A stretch of DNA of 64,000 nucleotides from Patiria miniata (Eukaryota > Echinodermata > Asteroidea > Valvatida > Asterinidae), in assembly GCF_015706575.1 (NCBI RefSeq), contig NW_024037072.1, forward strand, positions 27,467,162 to 27,531,161, read 5' to 3'. Positions 12,340 through 24,600 of the stretch are shown here, one piece after another (position 1 is the first letter of the stretch; each line of letters starts with the position of its first letter). Below the pieces are notes generated by a model. That model ran no database searches and had not been told where the DNA came from. It was given only the letters and a program-made list of their open reading frames with translations. The position numbers and the translations under genes are program-made.

Positions 12340-15300
12340 CGGTTCCGCTGGTGTGTTTTGCTAAGCGATTATGGTCTTTCTTAGGGATCACGTTCTAGCA
12401 TGTGGGTCGTCTAGACGAGGGTAGGACTGAACGAGTGGACAATGACTTCTCGCCCCAGAAATAAAATGTTCACGCGCTTCAAGGAAGGAATTTTACAGAT
12501 GGCATGAGGGAAAAAAGGTGATAAGAAAAGATCGTTGGAACTTGCATCATGATGGGTGAAGCGTGCACCACACAACTTGTCCTGGCATAAATGCATAAGG
12601 CTTCGGTTAAGCAGCATATATTTCATATTCATCTACTTGATATTACAAGAGCATTGTGTGAAAACTCTGTTTCATTTGTCCTTTTCAGGACCTCACAAAC
12701 TCACAAAAGACATTTACCAGTTGCTACCCGTAAAGCTTTATCTTATTGTTTTATTTTTATTTTGGTAGACCAAAGTTATTGTACGTAATAGGCTTTAGAA
12801 TAGAATTGGCATGCAGTTTAGGCGGTGAGTGAGCCATTGACGTGATTACAAATTTGGTCACACTGGGTGCAAGATCACGAATATTGAGGTTTTATGAGGC
12901 CACCTTTCCAATAAGGTCTTATGAATGAGCATTTGCCGCTCCACGCCAAATCAATTCCTTGCATACATTATGTTAAAGGGACAATTGCGCCCTTTTGGGA
13001 CGCTAAAACAGGTTTCTTGCGATATGACCGTCCATGGTTAGAACGATAGTTCAAATCACAACGTTTTACGCAAATACGTTTAAACAAAATTACTGTTTCC
13101 GTGGAGTAATTGCACGAATAAATTTCGGGATACACAATTTTGTCCTCAAAAATAGAGCAGTGGAAAGGCTGCGTCGGATTTAAATGAATGGAATTTTCCA
13201 ACATTCGGTTTTCAAGACATAATGTGGATTTTCTGTATCCGGACATTTGATATATGCCTAGTAAAAAAAATATTGGAATACTAAATTTTCGCAATCTCCG
13301 GACGGAAGTACACCTTTTCAGTTTTAACAATACCTGGCCAATAAACAGAGGCTTCCACCAATTGGTCATCAAGCACGTACCCTCTAAAGACTAGTGCATT
13401 CCCCGTGCTGTTTTCGAGTTTCAGTCCGAAAAAGATTCCTTTTCTAAATTGCTATTTTATTTTCCAGCAATACAAAAAGTTATTCACTTTTGAACGAGAC
13501 ACCGACAAACAAAATCGGCCCACGTTTAGTTATTGAATTTTTACTTTACAATTTTGTATTATTGACTGCCAGACAATACTTCCCGGATTCTCGAGGGGTA
13601 GGCTGGTTCCCGCCCCACAATCAGTATCGATAATGTACGGACAGGGAGCCAGTCTGCCCGAAAAGCATTTCTGTTTGTGCCCAAAACAAAAACCCTTTTT
13701 TTACAGAGGCTGCAGACGCCCAGAAAGGAAGAACAGGTTTTTTGGGTTGGAATAAAACATACAAGTTGAAATGTATTAATAGAAAAGAAAATCGAACATG
13801 TTGTAGAGCACGGGAACGCACTTAAAATCACCGTTACGTAAATAATCAAAGTGTCCTGTTTAAATCAAATATATTTCTTTATCTTGCAGATGTCTTATCA
13901 TTTTGTTTCTTCATGACATTTGAAATATGGCTAGTAAACAATATGAATTACTACGTGTTGGCGCTCTCAGTCTCAGTGACTAATGTAAATGCTAAGAATT
14001 GTGTATCCTGTGGTACCCCCAAAAAAACCAGAAAGAAGCATTTTCCTGACATACTTTCAATTTTTGCGTCGCTTTTTACACGTCTCCACTTCCTTTATAA
14101 ATTACAACTCTTTGTCGCGAACCATTCAGTAGAGAGCTTCAGAGCGTCTACCTTGCATGAAAGTATGGCTTTACTGAAGAAGAAAATAAGATTTAATATC
14201 ATTGGTTTTATCACCTGGTTCCCACAGCCATATTTCATCCATTACTTTGAGTCCTTGGAAGTCAAGTTAGCATTTTGATTGGCTACTGTCACAAACGTGC
14301 CTCTGAAATTTATCACCGTTCGGCCGATCCCGTCCTTAAAACGGCAACTTTCAATAACCGGACCAGTTGTGTGCAACGACTGCTAACAGTCTTAATACCG
14401 ACCAACTATCGAGGTCTATATTTTTTCCTTCCGCTGCGAGGTGGATTTTTTGCTCCCGGGAGACGAGTCGGCAATGTACACAAGGCATTCTTGTAAGACT
14501 TCCCCAAGCTGTCGTTAGCAGCGTTTGGTTGCTATCACACGACGGAGGGCCCGGGCAGACCGCTGATTGAGCGACCAATGAAAGGGAAAATGAAATGTCA
14601 ACGGATCACCTGCGGGACTTGTGTTACCAATTAAAGTCCGCTACGGCAATCTTTCCACCGTGTGCCGAGAGTAGAACCGCAGCCTGTCGGATAAGACCAA
14701 CAAGACGAGTGAAAAGAAAAGGAGAGAGGAAAACTCCTCAACGAGCTTCCCTTCTCGAATCAAACGAAGTGTTGAGAGCACTGTTGGCGTTGGTGTGGAC
14801 CAAAATAATTATGAAGAAGAAAAAAACTGGTCACAGTTGAGGCAGGTGGTGGCGATTGCTGCTCCCTTGAAGAGCGAGTGATTTACCGCGACCTTCTACC
14901 GCCGTTCGCCCGGTTCTCGTCTCGCTCGAAACCTAGGCTATTCCAATTGCATTAATAGGTATCAAATCATCCAAAATATGGAACTCCCGTGGTCTACCTG
15001 TATGTGTCATTAAATACACAGGTAAGACGATACGACCTGGGTACACTGTCGGACTGGCTTGTTTCTGACGATGGTAGGGTACCAACAGGGCTTATATTAG
15101 GCTGGGTAATTCCTTGACAATCAGCAGCAACCGAATGGCATTTAGGGTATGCTGCGCTTGGTATTCCCCAATGTTCTTAGACAGTCTTGAAATTGCTTCG
15201 GCATATATAAAACCTAATGTTTGAGTCGGCCCGGGCCATTTATATACAATTCAATCCCCGATATACAACACTAGGCAGCGATTTTCACGCAGGGACACCT

Positions 15301-16924
15301 TCTGCAGGCCGTAGACTTTAGAGTATAAAATCTAGCTTGCCGGTAATACCCATAGAAAACAAAGTGCCGGTAATGGCGGCCTTGCTTGCCTTGTCAAGAA
15401 GACTCAGAGTGACTTTAGGGTTGGCGTGAGCGTAATGAAAAGAGGCGCATCTGCTACGAAGGAAATGATCTAAACGGCAATGGATCATGTCGTTCTGGGT
15501 TGGCCAAGTTGACCTAAAGAATTTGTAGATCAGTCTCAGTGTCAGGATAAGTGCACGCGTCAGAGATGAGTGCAAAGGACAAGTGTTGTAAGGTTAAATC
15601 ACGCAGTAATGATAATATGAGTAAATCTACGCGAGGTTGCATGCGAGTAGAACACATCGTGTACAACAGGCGAAAGACAAGGTCGCGGTGAAATGTATTT
15701 TTTTTAATTACAAAAATTCTACCGACTGACAAAAATATATGTATTCTTTCTGCTTATTTTTAATATTGGATTAAGGATGGCAAATTAAAAAGTTTGTACA
15801 AGATTTAACGGTTAGACGTTCAATTAAAAAGAGTGATAAAAGTGGAAATTCTCCCTTTAAAAACATTTTTGTTTGGTAAAACGATTAGGTAATGTGTCAA
15901 AAGCGATGAAGTACAATCCGGATATCGTTGGCAAATTGTGCTCAGAATACTAGAAATAGACAAAGGTACCCCGTGCAGTTAAACAAAGAAGTTCATTTGT
16001 TTGGTTTTTACTTACGTTTTAAGGCACGATTGTGCCCAGCCAGGTCCGGGGCAACACAGTTATGTTCCAAGGGGCCCGCCCGATGGAGCGGGCCGGCACA
16101 GCACTCGCTATCCGATGAGGGCACTGACTCACGGGCACAGCTAGGAAGACGTTCACTTGCTTGGCTATGCAATCAGCGAGCCTATCACAGTAATCTCCCA
16201 AGTTAACTCCCGTCAGAGGAAGACAGGTGCAACCACTACCTGATACGTGTGAGATATTTCCATTTAATGTTACAACATCACAACACTCGGCTGCAAAGTC
16301 GTTAGAAGGAGAGTTGCAGGTGTGAGGGTTAGACATGTGCAAAAGACATCTTATATAGGCAGACCGTGATGGTGTGTGAGTGCGGGTATGTGAGCCAAGT
16401 TGTTCGGTTGATCGTGTGCTTCCACTACCCCGATGTCAATCAGCTTCGCCTCAGCAGGCTAGCTCGCTTTGAAGTCCACTTATTACTACTATCACCTATT
16501 AACCAACTTGCAATCTCCATGTGTGTGCAAGGTGCATAAACGGCAAGTTACGCTGCAGAGGTCCCGGACCCGAAGTGTGACTGCTCGATCAAATGACACG
16601 CATATCCGCGCTCGACTCGACTGTACAACACATGGCTGCCGTGTCAGCTCTGATTCGGCCGACCATGGTCAGAGAATCAAAGTACTATTTTTTTTTTTTA
16701 AACTGATTGAAGCCTGTCCAGTAATTCCGACCCCGGGTGTGTGGTTGTGGCAATATGGATCATCGGCAAGTTTACTTCCTTGAGACTCACGTCGCGGTTG
16801 GCTTTATAGCGAAACCCGCAGCGCAAATCCGTCCGATTTGGAAGCCAAGTAGTAGCATGTTGGTTTACACCCACTGAGCACTACGGAAGCGATTTTCCGA
16901 CTGTTTTTAGACTCGAGATTGTTT

Positions 16925-16936
16925 CACCTGCAGGTG
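16925..16936. promoter_or_regulatory. Abutting E-boxes CACCTG-CAGGTG
   Basis: A 12-bp palindrome made of two back-to-back E2-type boxes, of the kind bound by bHLH and Snail/ZEB-type factors. It lies between the two TGF-beta ligand genes. The function is only suggested by the motif. Confidence 0.3.
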
Positions 16937-18102
16937 CCTCACCGGGGATGTTACATGTGCCGATCTATAGGCGGACACTTCAGTGAAAGTCACTGGCGTC
17001 GATGTGTGACCCTCACGCAACTTTACCTGAACTGCCTTACCTGGTGCGCCATAAAGAAAAAAATCTCGACGGCTGGACTTGCGAGCACCTATCTCCCAAT
17101 AGAAAGCTGAGTGACCGTACTTGGGCTGTGATTGGCTACCGGGCAATTTGTCCCTCCTCCCCCACTAGCCGACAGACCTGCCAGTCATCAAAGCTCCCCA
17201 TGCGATCTCCCCGCTACCCTCAGTACACTGCCTGGCTCGAGATAACCATCTCTGTGTACTTTTCTAATGGTAAATCCAAACAGTGAAAGTGTTACACGGT
17301 CATGCGATGACAAACGGATCGTAACAAAGCTTTCAGGAAATGACGACCCCTTCTCCCCTTCCAACTCCCATGGGCCTCGCGCGCTGTAACGAAGTTGCGC
17401 TCTGACTAAACCAAACGAGCACCATGGGGGCGCTCTTCAACATTTACGACCACACGGCTTTGTAAAAACGACTCCGGAGGGCCTGGACTGAATTCAACTG
17501 CTTTTACACAGAAAAAGAAAAATATCCCAATTGTTTTTCAAAAAACAAGTGTTGCTGATCAGTGCTAACGTAGTTTTCGCTCTTGAAAACCCGAATGGTA
17601 AGCATGTGCAAATACTTGGTTGAATAACAATTATTCGAAATCTGTGCGACAAATGTAAAGCGTTCGCCTGTCCAAAGAAAAAACCCACAGATGGTGTCAC
17701 AGCGGTGGGCCCTCCGCGGTAGTAATTACGAATCAATGTCACGGCTGGATTTCTTTGAAGTTGACCGTTCTGAGCACGCCCATATGAGCATCTGAAACCA
17801 AAATACCCGTTAAATAAATACTCAGTTGTACACAATGGCACAACCGCCTATGGGGTATTGCCAATCTGTGCTGGTGAACACCATGTTGTGGTCACCTGGG
17901 GCAATCGTTTTATGCAGCTGCTAAGCTTGGATTGTGTGGCTCGACCAAAAAAGCTAGTTACCAGGAAAAAATGCCATTTTTTTTAAACTGCTATTGACTC
18001 GGCACTGAAAACTGCTAAGCAAAGTTTAACATCTTCTTAGCAGCTCCTTGGGCTCTGGTTTGGCAGAGCTTGAAGACGTGTAGACATATCTGGGTATGCT
18101 AT

Positions 18103-18500
18103 CAATTCTATAACGAAGGCCCCCTTCAATGGCGAAAGCATTGTGCTAGGTATTGTTCAGATAATCCAGCATGGACGAGTAACTTCACACAATAGACCTT
18201 TCTTCGCTTGGTTGGCAAACTGCACATTTTGCCAACCAAGGGTTGCCAACTATGGAAGGTCTAACATTGCAAAAATGAAGAAGAGTTATTACATATGCAG
18301 ATAACCAAAATATTATTTGATTGTTGGAAATACATTATTGTCAACAAAGCTACAGCATAATAACATGCCTTTTTACTATGTATTGAGGGCGTTATGGGGA
18401 CTTTTTTGGAAAAATATGTTGCCAACCACGGTTTCAAGTTATGCGCTTGCGGCTGCCAGAAAATGGCGCCAATGTTTACAAACAAAATGAAGGTATATAG
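18103..18500. repeat. Diverged interspersed repeats (copies also at 42.9 and 51.0 kb)
   Basis: The segment at about 18,103-18,170 matches the reverse complement of 50,990-51,062 (shared words around ATCAATTCTATAACGA, AAAGCATTGTGCTA and TATTGTTCAGATAA). The segment at about 18,250-18,490 matches the reverse complement of 42,880-43,010 (GCCGCAAGCGCATAA, CTTCTTCATTTTTGCA). Nothing is encoded. The superfamily is not known. Confidence 0.6.
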
Positions 18501-18723
18501 CTTGCACAATGCGTTCGTCATTGAAAGAGGGCCTTGTGCGTTTACTGTGTTCACGTACCCAGATTCGTCTATAGCATGCGCCTCCAAACCCTCTTGGTCT
18601 GACGATTCGACTTTATAAACTTACCGAAAGGCGAGACGACCTAAGGAAAATACCTATCGAGTGTGTGTAGACTAGGCGATCCATTCCATACGACGTCTCT
18701 TGAATGCCTGGCATATTCATCAG

Positions 18724-18990
18724 CATGGGCGTCGCGAGGGGAGGGGGGGGGGGGGGGGGGGCACTGCCCCCCCCCCCCCCCGGAAAAGCCAACAAAAAAA
18801 AGAAGAAGAAGAAGAAAAAAAAAAGAGAAAAAAGAAAAGAAAAAGAGGCGCGAAGACAAAGTGGTGTAAATTTAATGAGTTGGGGGCAAAATGTCCCTTC
18901 CCCCCTCTAAAACTGATAAATCGAGAATATGTTGAGAAATGGCAAAAAAAATTTTGCCCCCCTCTAGAAAAAATCCTGGCGACGCCCATG
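18724..18990. mobile_element. hAT-type miniature inverted-repeat element with G/C-run core
   Basis: Terminal inverted repeats CATGGGCGTCGCGAGG (left) and CCTGGCGACGCCCATG (right) match at 15 of 16 positions. The flanking octamer TTCATCAG is duplicated exactly at 18716-18723 and 18991-18998, the 8-bp signature of hAT transposition. The 267-bp interior has no coding capacity and contains a long G run then a C run (18743-18781), able to fold back. Open frames here are low-complexity artefacts. Confidence 0.88.
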
Positions 18991-19661
18991 TTCATCAGTA
19001 CTTACCTGATGGAAAAATTGGCCTAAAAAATACACGATTCTTTTGCGATCAAATATAGTAAAAGTTGCAATTATTAATTCTCCTTGGCCCAATCTACAAC
19101 ATGGACACCCACAGCGTACTGCATTTCAGACTCATTCGGCCGAAGGTGTGTGATTGTGACTTACGGAGCCCGATCTTTAAACAATTCGAAGTTAAGGCGA
19201 ATGCGATCACTGAATTTCATTTCATGCCTGTTTAGGTTCCCCCTTCCTGAAAGTCAGTATTAATGTGTATTCCACCCACGCTTGCACAACATTCATAGCG
19301 GTTTTCGGTTAAACGTAATAGACACCATGTGCAAACATTCAATAATGACACTGCCAAAATATATATCGTGAATCATCGTACTTGAATGAATCCTGTGAAG
19401 CCAATGCGCCTGGTAATGCTGTCCTTTTCGAGAAAAGAGGAATGGCCATCATTTCCTCGCAATGGTGAGAACCTGGCCATCGCGCTTTTAACGGAAACCT
19501 TTGCTTTGCACCGAGAAAAATGAAGATGCATTTTTACAGTTTTCTCAAAAAGGTTAATCTACAGAGCTGAAACTTTGACAGATATACGTTTTTTTAACAA
19601 CCTGCTTCAGATTTAGTGTGTTGTTCCTTGAATCAGTAAAACAGATTTGGAAATGGGAATA

Positions 19662-19822
19662 TACACTCAACCAAAAAAGAAAGCCCCCGTCCCCCCCCCC
19701 CCCTTCCAAAACTTTTTTGTCTAACTCAAAACCTACTGGGCACCTCTCGCTCAAGATGTGCCCAGTAGTTTTTGAGTTAGACAAAAAGTATTAAGGGGGA
19801 CTTTCTTTTTTGGTTGAGTGTA
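19662..19822. mobile_element. Palindromic miniature element (TA-flanked fold-back)
   Basis: The outer 22 bp (19662-19683) are the perfect reverse complement of 19801-19822, and inner arms around GTCTAACTCAAAA and TTTTGAGTTAGAC continue the pairing, so nearly all 161 bp can form one hairpin. Both ends begin TA, as expected for Tc1/mariner-like miniature elements. No open frame of interest. Confidence 0.8.
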
Positions 19823-20042
19823 GTACCAACCAATGCAATGTTCATCTAGCTATCTAGCACACCTACATTTTTCTCCCGTCATTGTCAAGCTTCAGCAAAG
19901 AACGAACCCAGAAAAATGTGAATTAATTGGGATCAGGGCGGCGCGCCATACATCACGAAAATAAGGGATGGTGGCAGCATGAATTCTTAGAAATTATAAA
20001 CCGTAACAACGTAAGCTATCGCTGTAATTATAATGGTGTCCA

Positions 20043-20556
20043 TTAAAGGGAATATACATCATTTGCTTTTGCTGTAATTTTCAGATATGGATGGAATTGT
20101 TGGAAATATAAAGCAAATATAGTTACACTGACTTTTTGGAGGTTTTGGTTTGAAAATGCTACTAAAACCAAGAAAACGATCATTTTCCTGTAGTCTGGTT
20201 CCCTGACTCCATATAAGAAGAAACAGAGCAGTTAACATACATTGGGGAATTGTAAGGTCAGGGAACCAGTCTAGCTGGCTCGTACCCGTTCATGGGTTTG
20301 TAATCGATTGCAAACAAGTGCAATGGTCAATTGGGGCCAGTATTTGAAAAAAAGCCAGTTGTTTCCAACGCTGATCGGCCGATCAGCGTTGGAAATTGAT
20401 ACAAAAATACCACTTTTCTTGAAAATGACAGTATACCAGGTGCCATAATTTTACAGGATGCTTTAGACTGTCATTTACCAACATCCTATTAAGGTATTTC
20501 GCAAAACTTGGTAGTTTTATTTTTCGATGTTTGCAAATGTTGTATATTCCCTTTAA
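20043..20556 (-). mobile_element. Palindrome-core TTAA element, family 1, copy 1 (inverted)
   Basis: Bounded by TTAA at both ends with subterminal AGGGAATATAC and its complement. It carries a 34-bp perfect palindrome at 20362-20395 (arm CCAACGCTGATCGG) and a second inverted pair (20192-20207 with 20257-20272, around TCTGGTTCCCTGAC). It is in the opposite orientation to the next two copies and shares its right TTAA with copy 2. Non-coding. TTAA ends suggest a piggyBac-like element; PIF/Harbinger-like ends (TTA/TAA) are an alternative. Confidence 0.85.
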
Positions 20557-21076
20557 AGGGAAGATACAACATTTGCAAACATCAAAAAACGAAATGATCA
20601 AATTATCACGAAATATCTTACTGTCATGGATTGTTATGGAGTGACAGTCTAAAGCATCATGTTAAGTTGTGGCTCCTGGTGAGCTGACATTTTCAAGAAT
20701 AACTGGTTTTTTTCCAACGCTGGTCGGCCGACCAGCGTTGGAGAAAACAGGCTATTTTTTTCCAAAAAGTGCTCCTAATTTTTCATATTTAGTTCGTCTG
20801 CATTTTCTTTGCAATTGATAACACACTTGTGAAGACTACAAGCCTGCTAGACTGATTCTCTGATCTTACAATTCCCCAAAATCTATAAATTGCTCCATTT
20901 CATCTTAAGTGGGGGTCAGGGAACCAGACTACAAGAATATGATTGGTTTTTCCAGCATCTACGAACCCAAAACGTGGGACAAGTCAGTGTAACAATATTT
21001 GCTATAACATACTAATCCTCTAATTTATCTATTTCTGAAAATTGCAGCAAAGGCAGATGTTGTACATTCCCTTTAA
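20553..21076 (+). mobile_element. Palindrome-core TTAA element, family 1, copy 2
   Basis: Begins and ends in CCCTTTAAAGGG junctions shared with its neighbours. The central 30-bp palindrome is at 20713-20742 with arm CCAACGCTGGTCGG, differing from copy 1 at one position on each arm, so pairing is kept. Confidence 0.85.
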
Positions 21077-21604
21077 AGGGAATTAACAACATTTGCAAAC
21101 ATCGAAAATTAAAACTACCGAGTTTTTACGAAATATCTTACTAGGATGTTGGTAAATGACAGTCTAAAGCATCCTGTAAACTTATGGCACCTGGTGTGAA
21201 GTCATTTTGAAGAAAATGGTATTTTTGTATACATTTCCAACGGTGGTCGGCCGACCACCGTTGGAATAACCTAACTATTTTCAACTTCTGCTCCAAATTT
21301 ACCATATTGTTTCAGTTCAAATTTTGTTTGCTATTGGTTACATGTTTATGAACGGGTGCAGGCCAGCTAGACTGGTTCCCTTACCTTACAATTTTCCGGC
21401 ATCTATAAATTGATCCATTTCATTTTTAGTGGAGTCAGGGAACCAGACTACTTGAACATTATTGTTTTTCTTGGTTTTTTCAGCATTTTCGAACACAAAA
21501 CTTCAAACATGTCAGTGTAACAATATTTGATCGATTATACTAACCCCTCAAATACTTAATTGCTGAAAATTACAGCAAAAGCCAATGATGCACATTCCCT
21601 TTAA
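21073..21604 (+). mobile_element. Palindrome-core TTAA element, family 1, copy 3
   Basis: Same orientation as copy 2. The central 32-bp palindrome is at 21235-21266 with arm CCAACGGTGGTCGG, again with matched changes on both arms. The right end is CATTCCCTTTAA at 21593-21604. It is very similar to the copy at 61119-61652. Confidence 0.85.
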
Positions 21605-24600
21605 GAAGATTGTAACCCAATGTACATCTTAGTTCACCTTCAATTTCATATTCAATCATACTGCACTCTGTCACCTCCAGTCTTCTTAAGCTTCGTTTGT
21701 TGACGCTTCGTCGTTCTACTTCTGTAAATGTGAATTAACCCCTAAAATTTGGGGTGTTTCTTTTCAATGTCACTCCTAATGTGCAGCCCCTTTTCAGCAT
21801 TTTTCAGGGAAAACCCGCCGCGTGCGTCATGTGTATTAGGACACATCTGAATAAGTCATCATCACATTATCAGGCATATGGTATTCTCTGATCACCGCTA
21901 GAGACCAATATCAAAACCTTGATCTCGAACCGTTACCATCTGTTCAGAGCGATGACAAACGTCATCATTACTTGTCGACTTGGAGTGAACGGGCCGATAT
22001 GTTGCATCTCAACACTTCATTTTGCTCGCATGAACTTGTACGTAAACGTCGTGGAAATGTGGATGCAAGTTGCGATAGCTGTCAGCTTGAATTTTCGTCC
22101 CTCATGTTTTTAAGTAAGTTCTCAACTGCTTTTAGATGTGTTAGTCCACCAACAGCTAGTTCTGCCTCGAACGACGACGGGTCTAGTATTACGATGTCGT
22201 TGTATGGCCTGCAAACGACCAATTCACCGACCAATAAAATAAATTTGGAGTTAAGAATTAAAAGTCAGCGTCTCTGACTAAATCCAACTTGTTTGGTAGC
22301 AACTCGTCCAAGAAACCATTACTGCGTTTAGGTGTGTGATAATGGACAATAACACGACTATTAAAGTCAACTTATATCAACACACTTCAGATTGCTTCCA
22401 CGTGTATAGACTCGCCGCACTAGAATGTATCCACTTTGTGTAGCCCCTAAAACAGGCCAAATTCCCTTTACAATAATGTCGTGGTGACCCATAATATTTA
22501 ATAATGGCTGAAAAGTTGCTTTGTTTTTCATTACATGTTACATTTCAGGGACACCGTGTTGACAGTTACGGCTACGATTACCTGTCAACAATCATTTTCT
22601 CTCTTTCTCTACGCGGTTACTCAAAGGGCGCCCTCTATTTACATTTGCACAATCTTGCGTGTGAATACCCAGCAGCAGCGACCAGCGGCGGCGGAACAGT
22701 TTTGAAAGTGGCCCGGGGGCCAAAGCAGAGCCGGTGCCGGCTGGACGTTGCAAATTCGAAAAGCGGGAGGGGGAGGGCGCCCTGCTATGTTTGTCGTTTC
22801 GGTGACTGTTACACCCCCCCCCCCCCCCCCCCCCCCCCCCCAGTTTCGTCGCCTATACCATGGCAACTACAGTGTATGTAGGCCTTCCCGGTGATCGCAA
22901 GCGATCATTCAATCCTGTAATTTCCAGAAATGGTAGACTAGAGAACTTATATGTTTTATGTTTAATGTTTATCCCCAGTGGAAAACAGTGGGGAGGCCAA
23001 TGGTCCCCCTGTCCCCCTCCCGGTTCCGCCTGTCCCCCTCCCCCCCCCCCCCCCCCCCCCCCGGTTCCGCCGCCAGTGGCAGCGGCAATTTCTTGTCAAC
23101 CTTGGGGGACCAGCAGCTTGGAAAATTTTAAAAAGCGAGGGGAGGGGTCCGGACGCCACCCGAATCTAGGAGGCCTGTACACGATAGAAATAATAGTTAC
23201 ATGATTTACCTATAAACATCTGTGCACGAGGATAACGGGAGGTCATCGCCATAGCATCATGTCTCTCCCTCTCTCACCATACCGGTAACCATTAAATCAA
23301 AAGGAGCAACATTAATTTTGTGTGCTGATTTTAGTATCAGTGAAGGGTGTAGTAGAACTGGATTTCCAATATACATAGCAGTGGATGCGAGTAACAGGGT
23401 TACGGTGATCGTATGTTATGGCATTCGGGGTTAAAAAAAAACTCATGCTGGAATTGTTTTAAGTACTGCCAATACTTTATTTGTTTGGGACTACATTGTG
23501 TGTATAAAAACCTGTTATATGTGTATCTAGGAACCCACAAGGTGACATTTTGGGGCAAGCAGAAGTACCATGTGCCCCCAAAAACTGATCACAGCGCGGC
23601 CCCAAGATCTGTCCACGGCCGCGCTGACAGTGACGGCTATCATCGCCTAGCCACCAAAAACACGCTCGTCACAGCTAATTGCACTTTAATCACGTCCAAG
23701 TACACGAATTTGTCGATCCCAACCGAAGACCAATAAACACACCTTCACAGTGTCAAAGCCGACCGCTGAAGCCGGAGGCCCGTACCGTGGGTTGGCCGCT
23801 CCGGCAGGTAGGTATAAGGCATGTGCCTCCCCGCAATGATTGGCAAGTTGTCCGGAACAGGTCTCAGTATGCAAGAAAATAGCACAGGCCCAAGTGCCTT
23901 TTCAAGTTACTGCTTGTTGTTCTTTTTACATACCGTAACGTGCTTATTTCAAACAAAGGTGTGCCCCTTATAAGTTTCCATCAGTTTTTTCTCTCCTGAT
24001 CACCTCCCAATTTTCCTCCTCAATTAATCTTCATCTTTGTCATACCCTACCTAAATACCCACTTCGTCATATCCTAATTCCCGTCGTGTTCACCTCGTCC
24101 ATTACTAGCTAGGAGGATTGACACTAACCCCAATCCCAACCCACACCCCACCCCCCACCCCAAAAAAATGTTACATAAACGAAAAAGACATTCAAGCTGC
24201 ATTTGATAGCAAATTTACTCGCCTTTAAATCACTGATGAAAACGACATTGCCTCGATCGGATAAAGAGGCTATACCCACATCTTTGGATGCTTGAATATA
24301 GATTCCCATACCAAACGACTCTCCGAAGAGTCTTTGAATCACAAAATATTGGTAACCTCGCTTTCATTAATTCCAATATGGCGAATCAAAGCAAAGAGCG
24401 GAAACCAAAAACCAAACTCTGTGTTCTGTGACTGGGATGTGACTGAGAGACGAGGCAATTATAAAGGAGTGCAGCACTTGGTGGTCATGGAGGGGGAGTG
24501 GAGGGGGCCAGGTCAGGGCGGATACCAACTTTGACAGGCCTGTCTCCCTTGGTCCAACCTCGGTCCTAATGATTGAACTTCCTCCGAGATTCCATGCTGG

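Larger units (their letters stand above)
7328..18715. other. Upstream interval of bmp2/4; no gene recognised
   Basis: No protein family or RNA gene was recognised. Because it lies directly 5' of bmp2/4, this stretch probably carries its promoter and enhancers, which is inference. A GC-richer patch runs from about 14,300 to 14,950 and another from 16,000 to 17,400. A CRE-like palindrome (12332) and an E-box palindrome (16925) are listed separately. About 18,100-18,500 holds diverged interspersed repeat copies. Confidence 0.55.

Noticed and set aside
18613..19026. Pro/Gly/Lys-rich open frames on both strands
   Set aside because: Products of the G, C and A runs inside the hAT miniature element.
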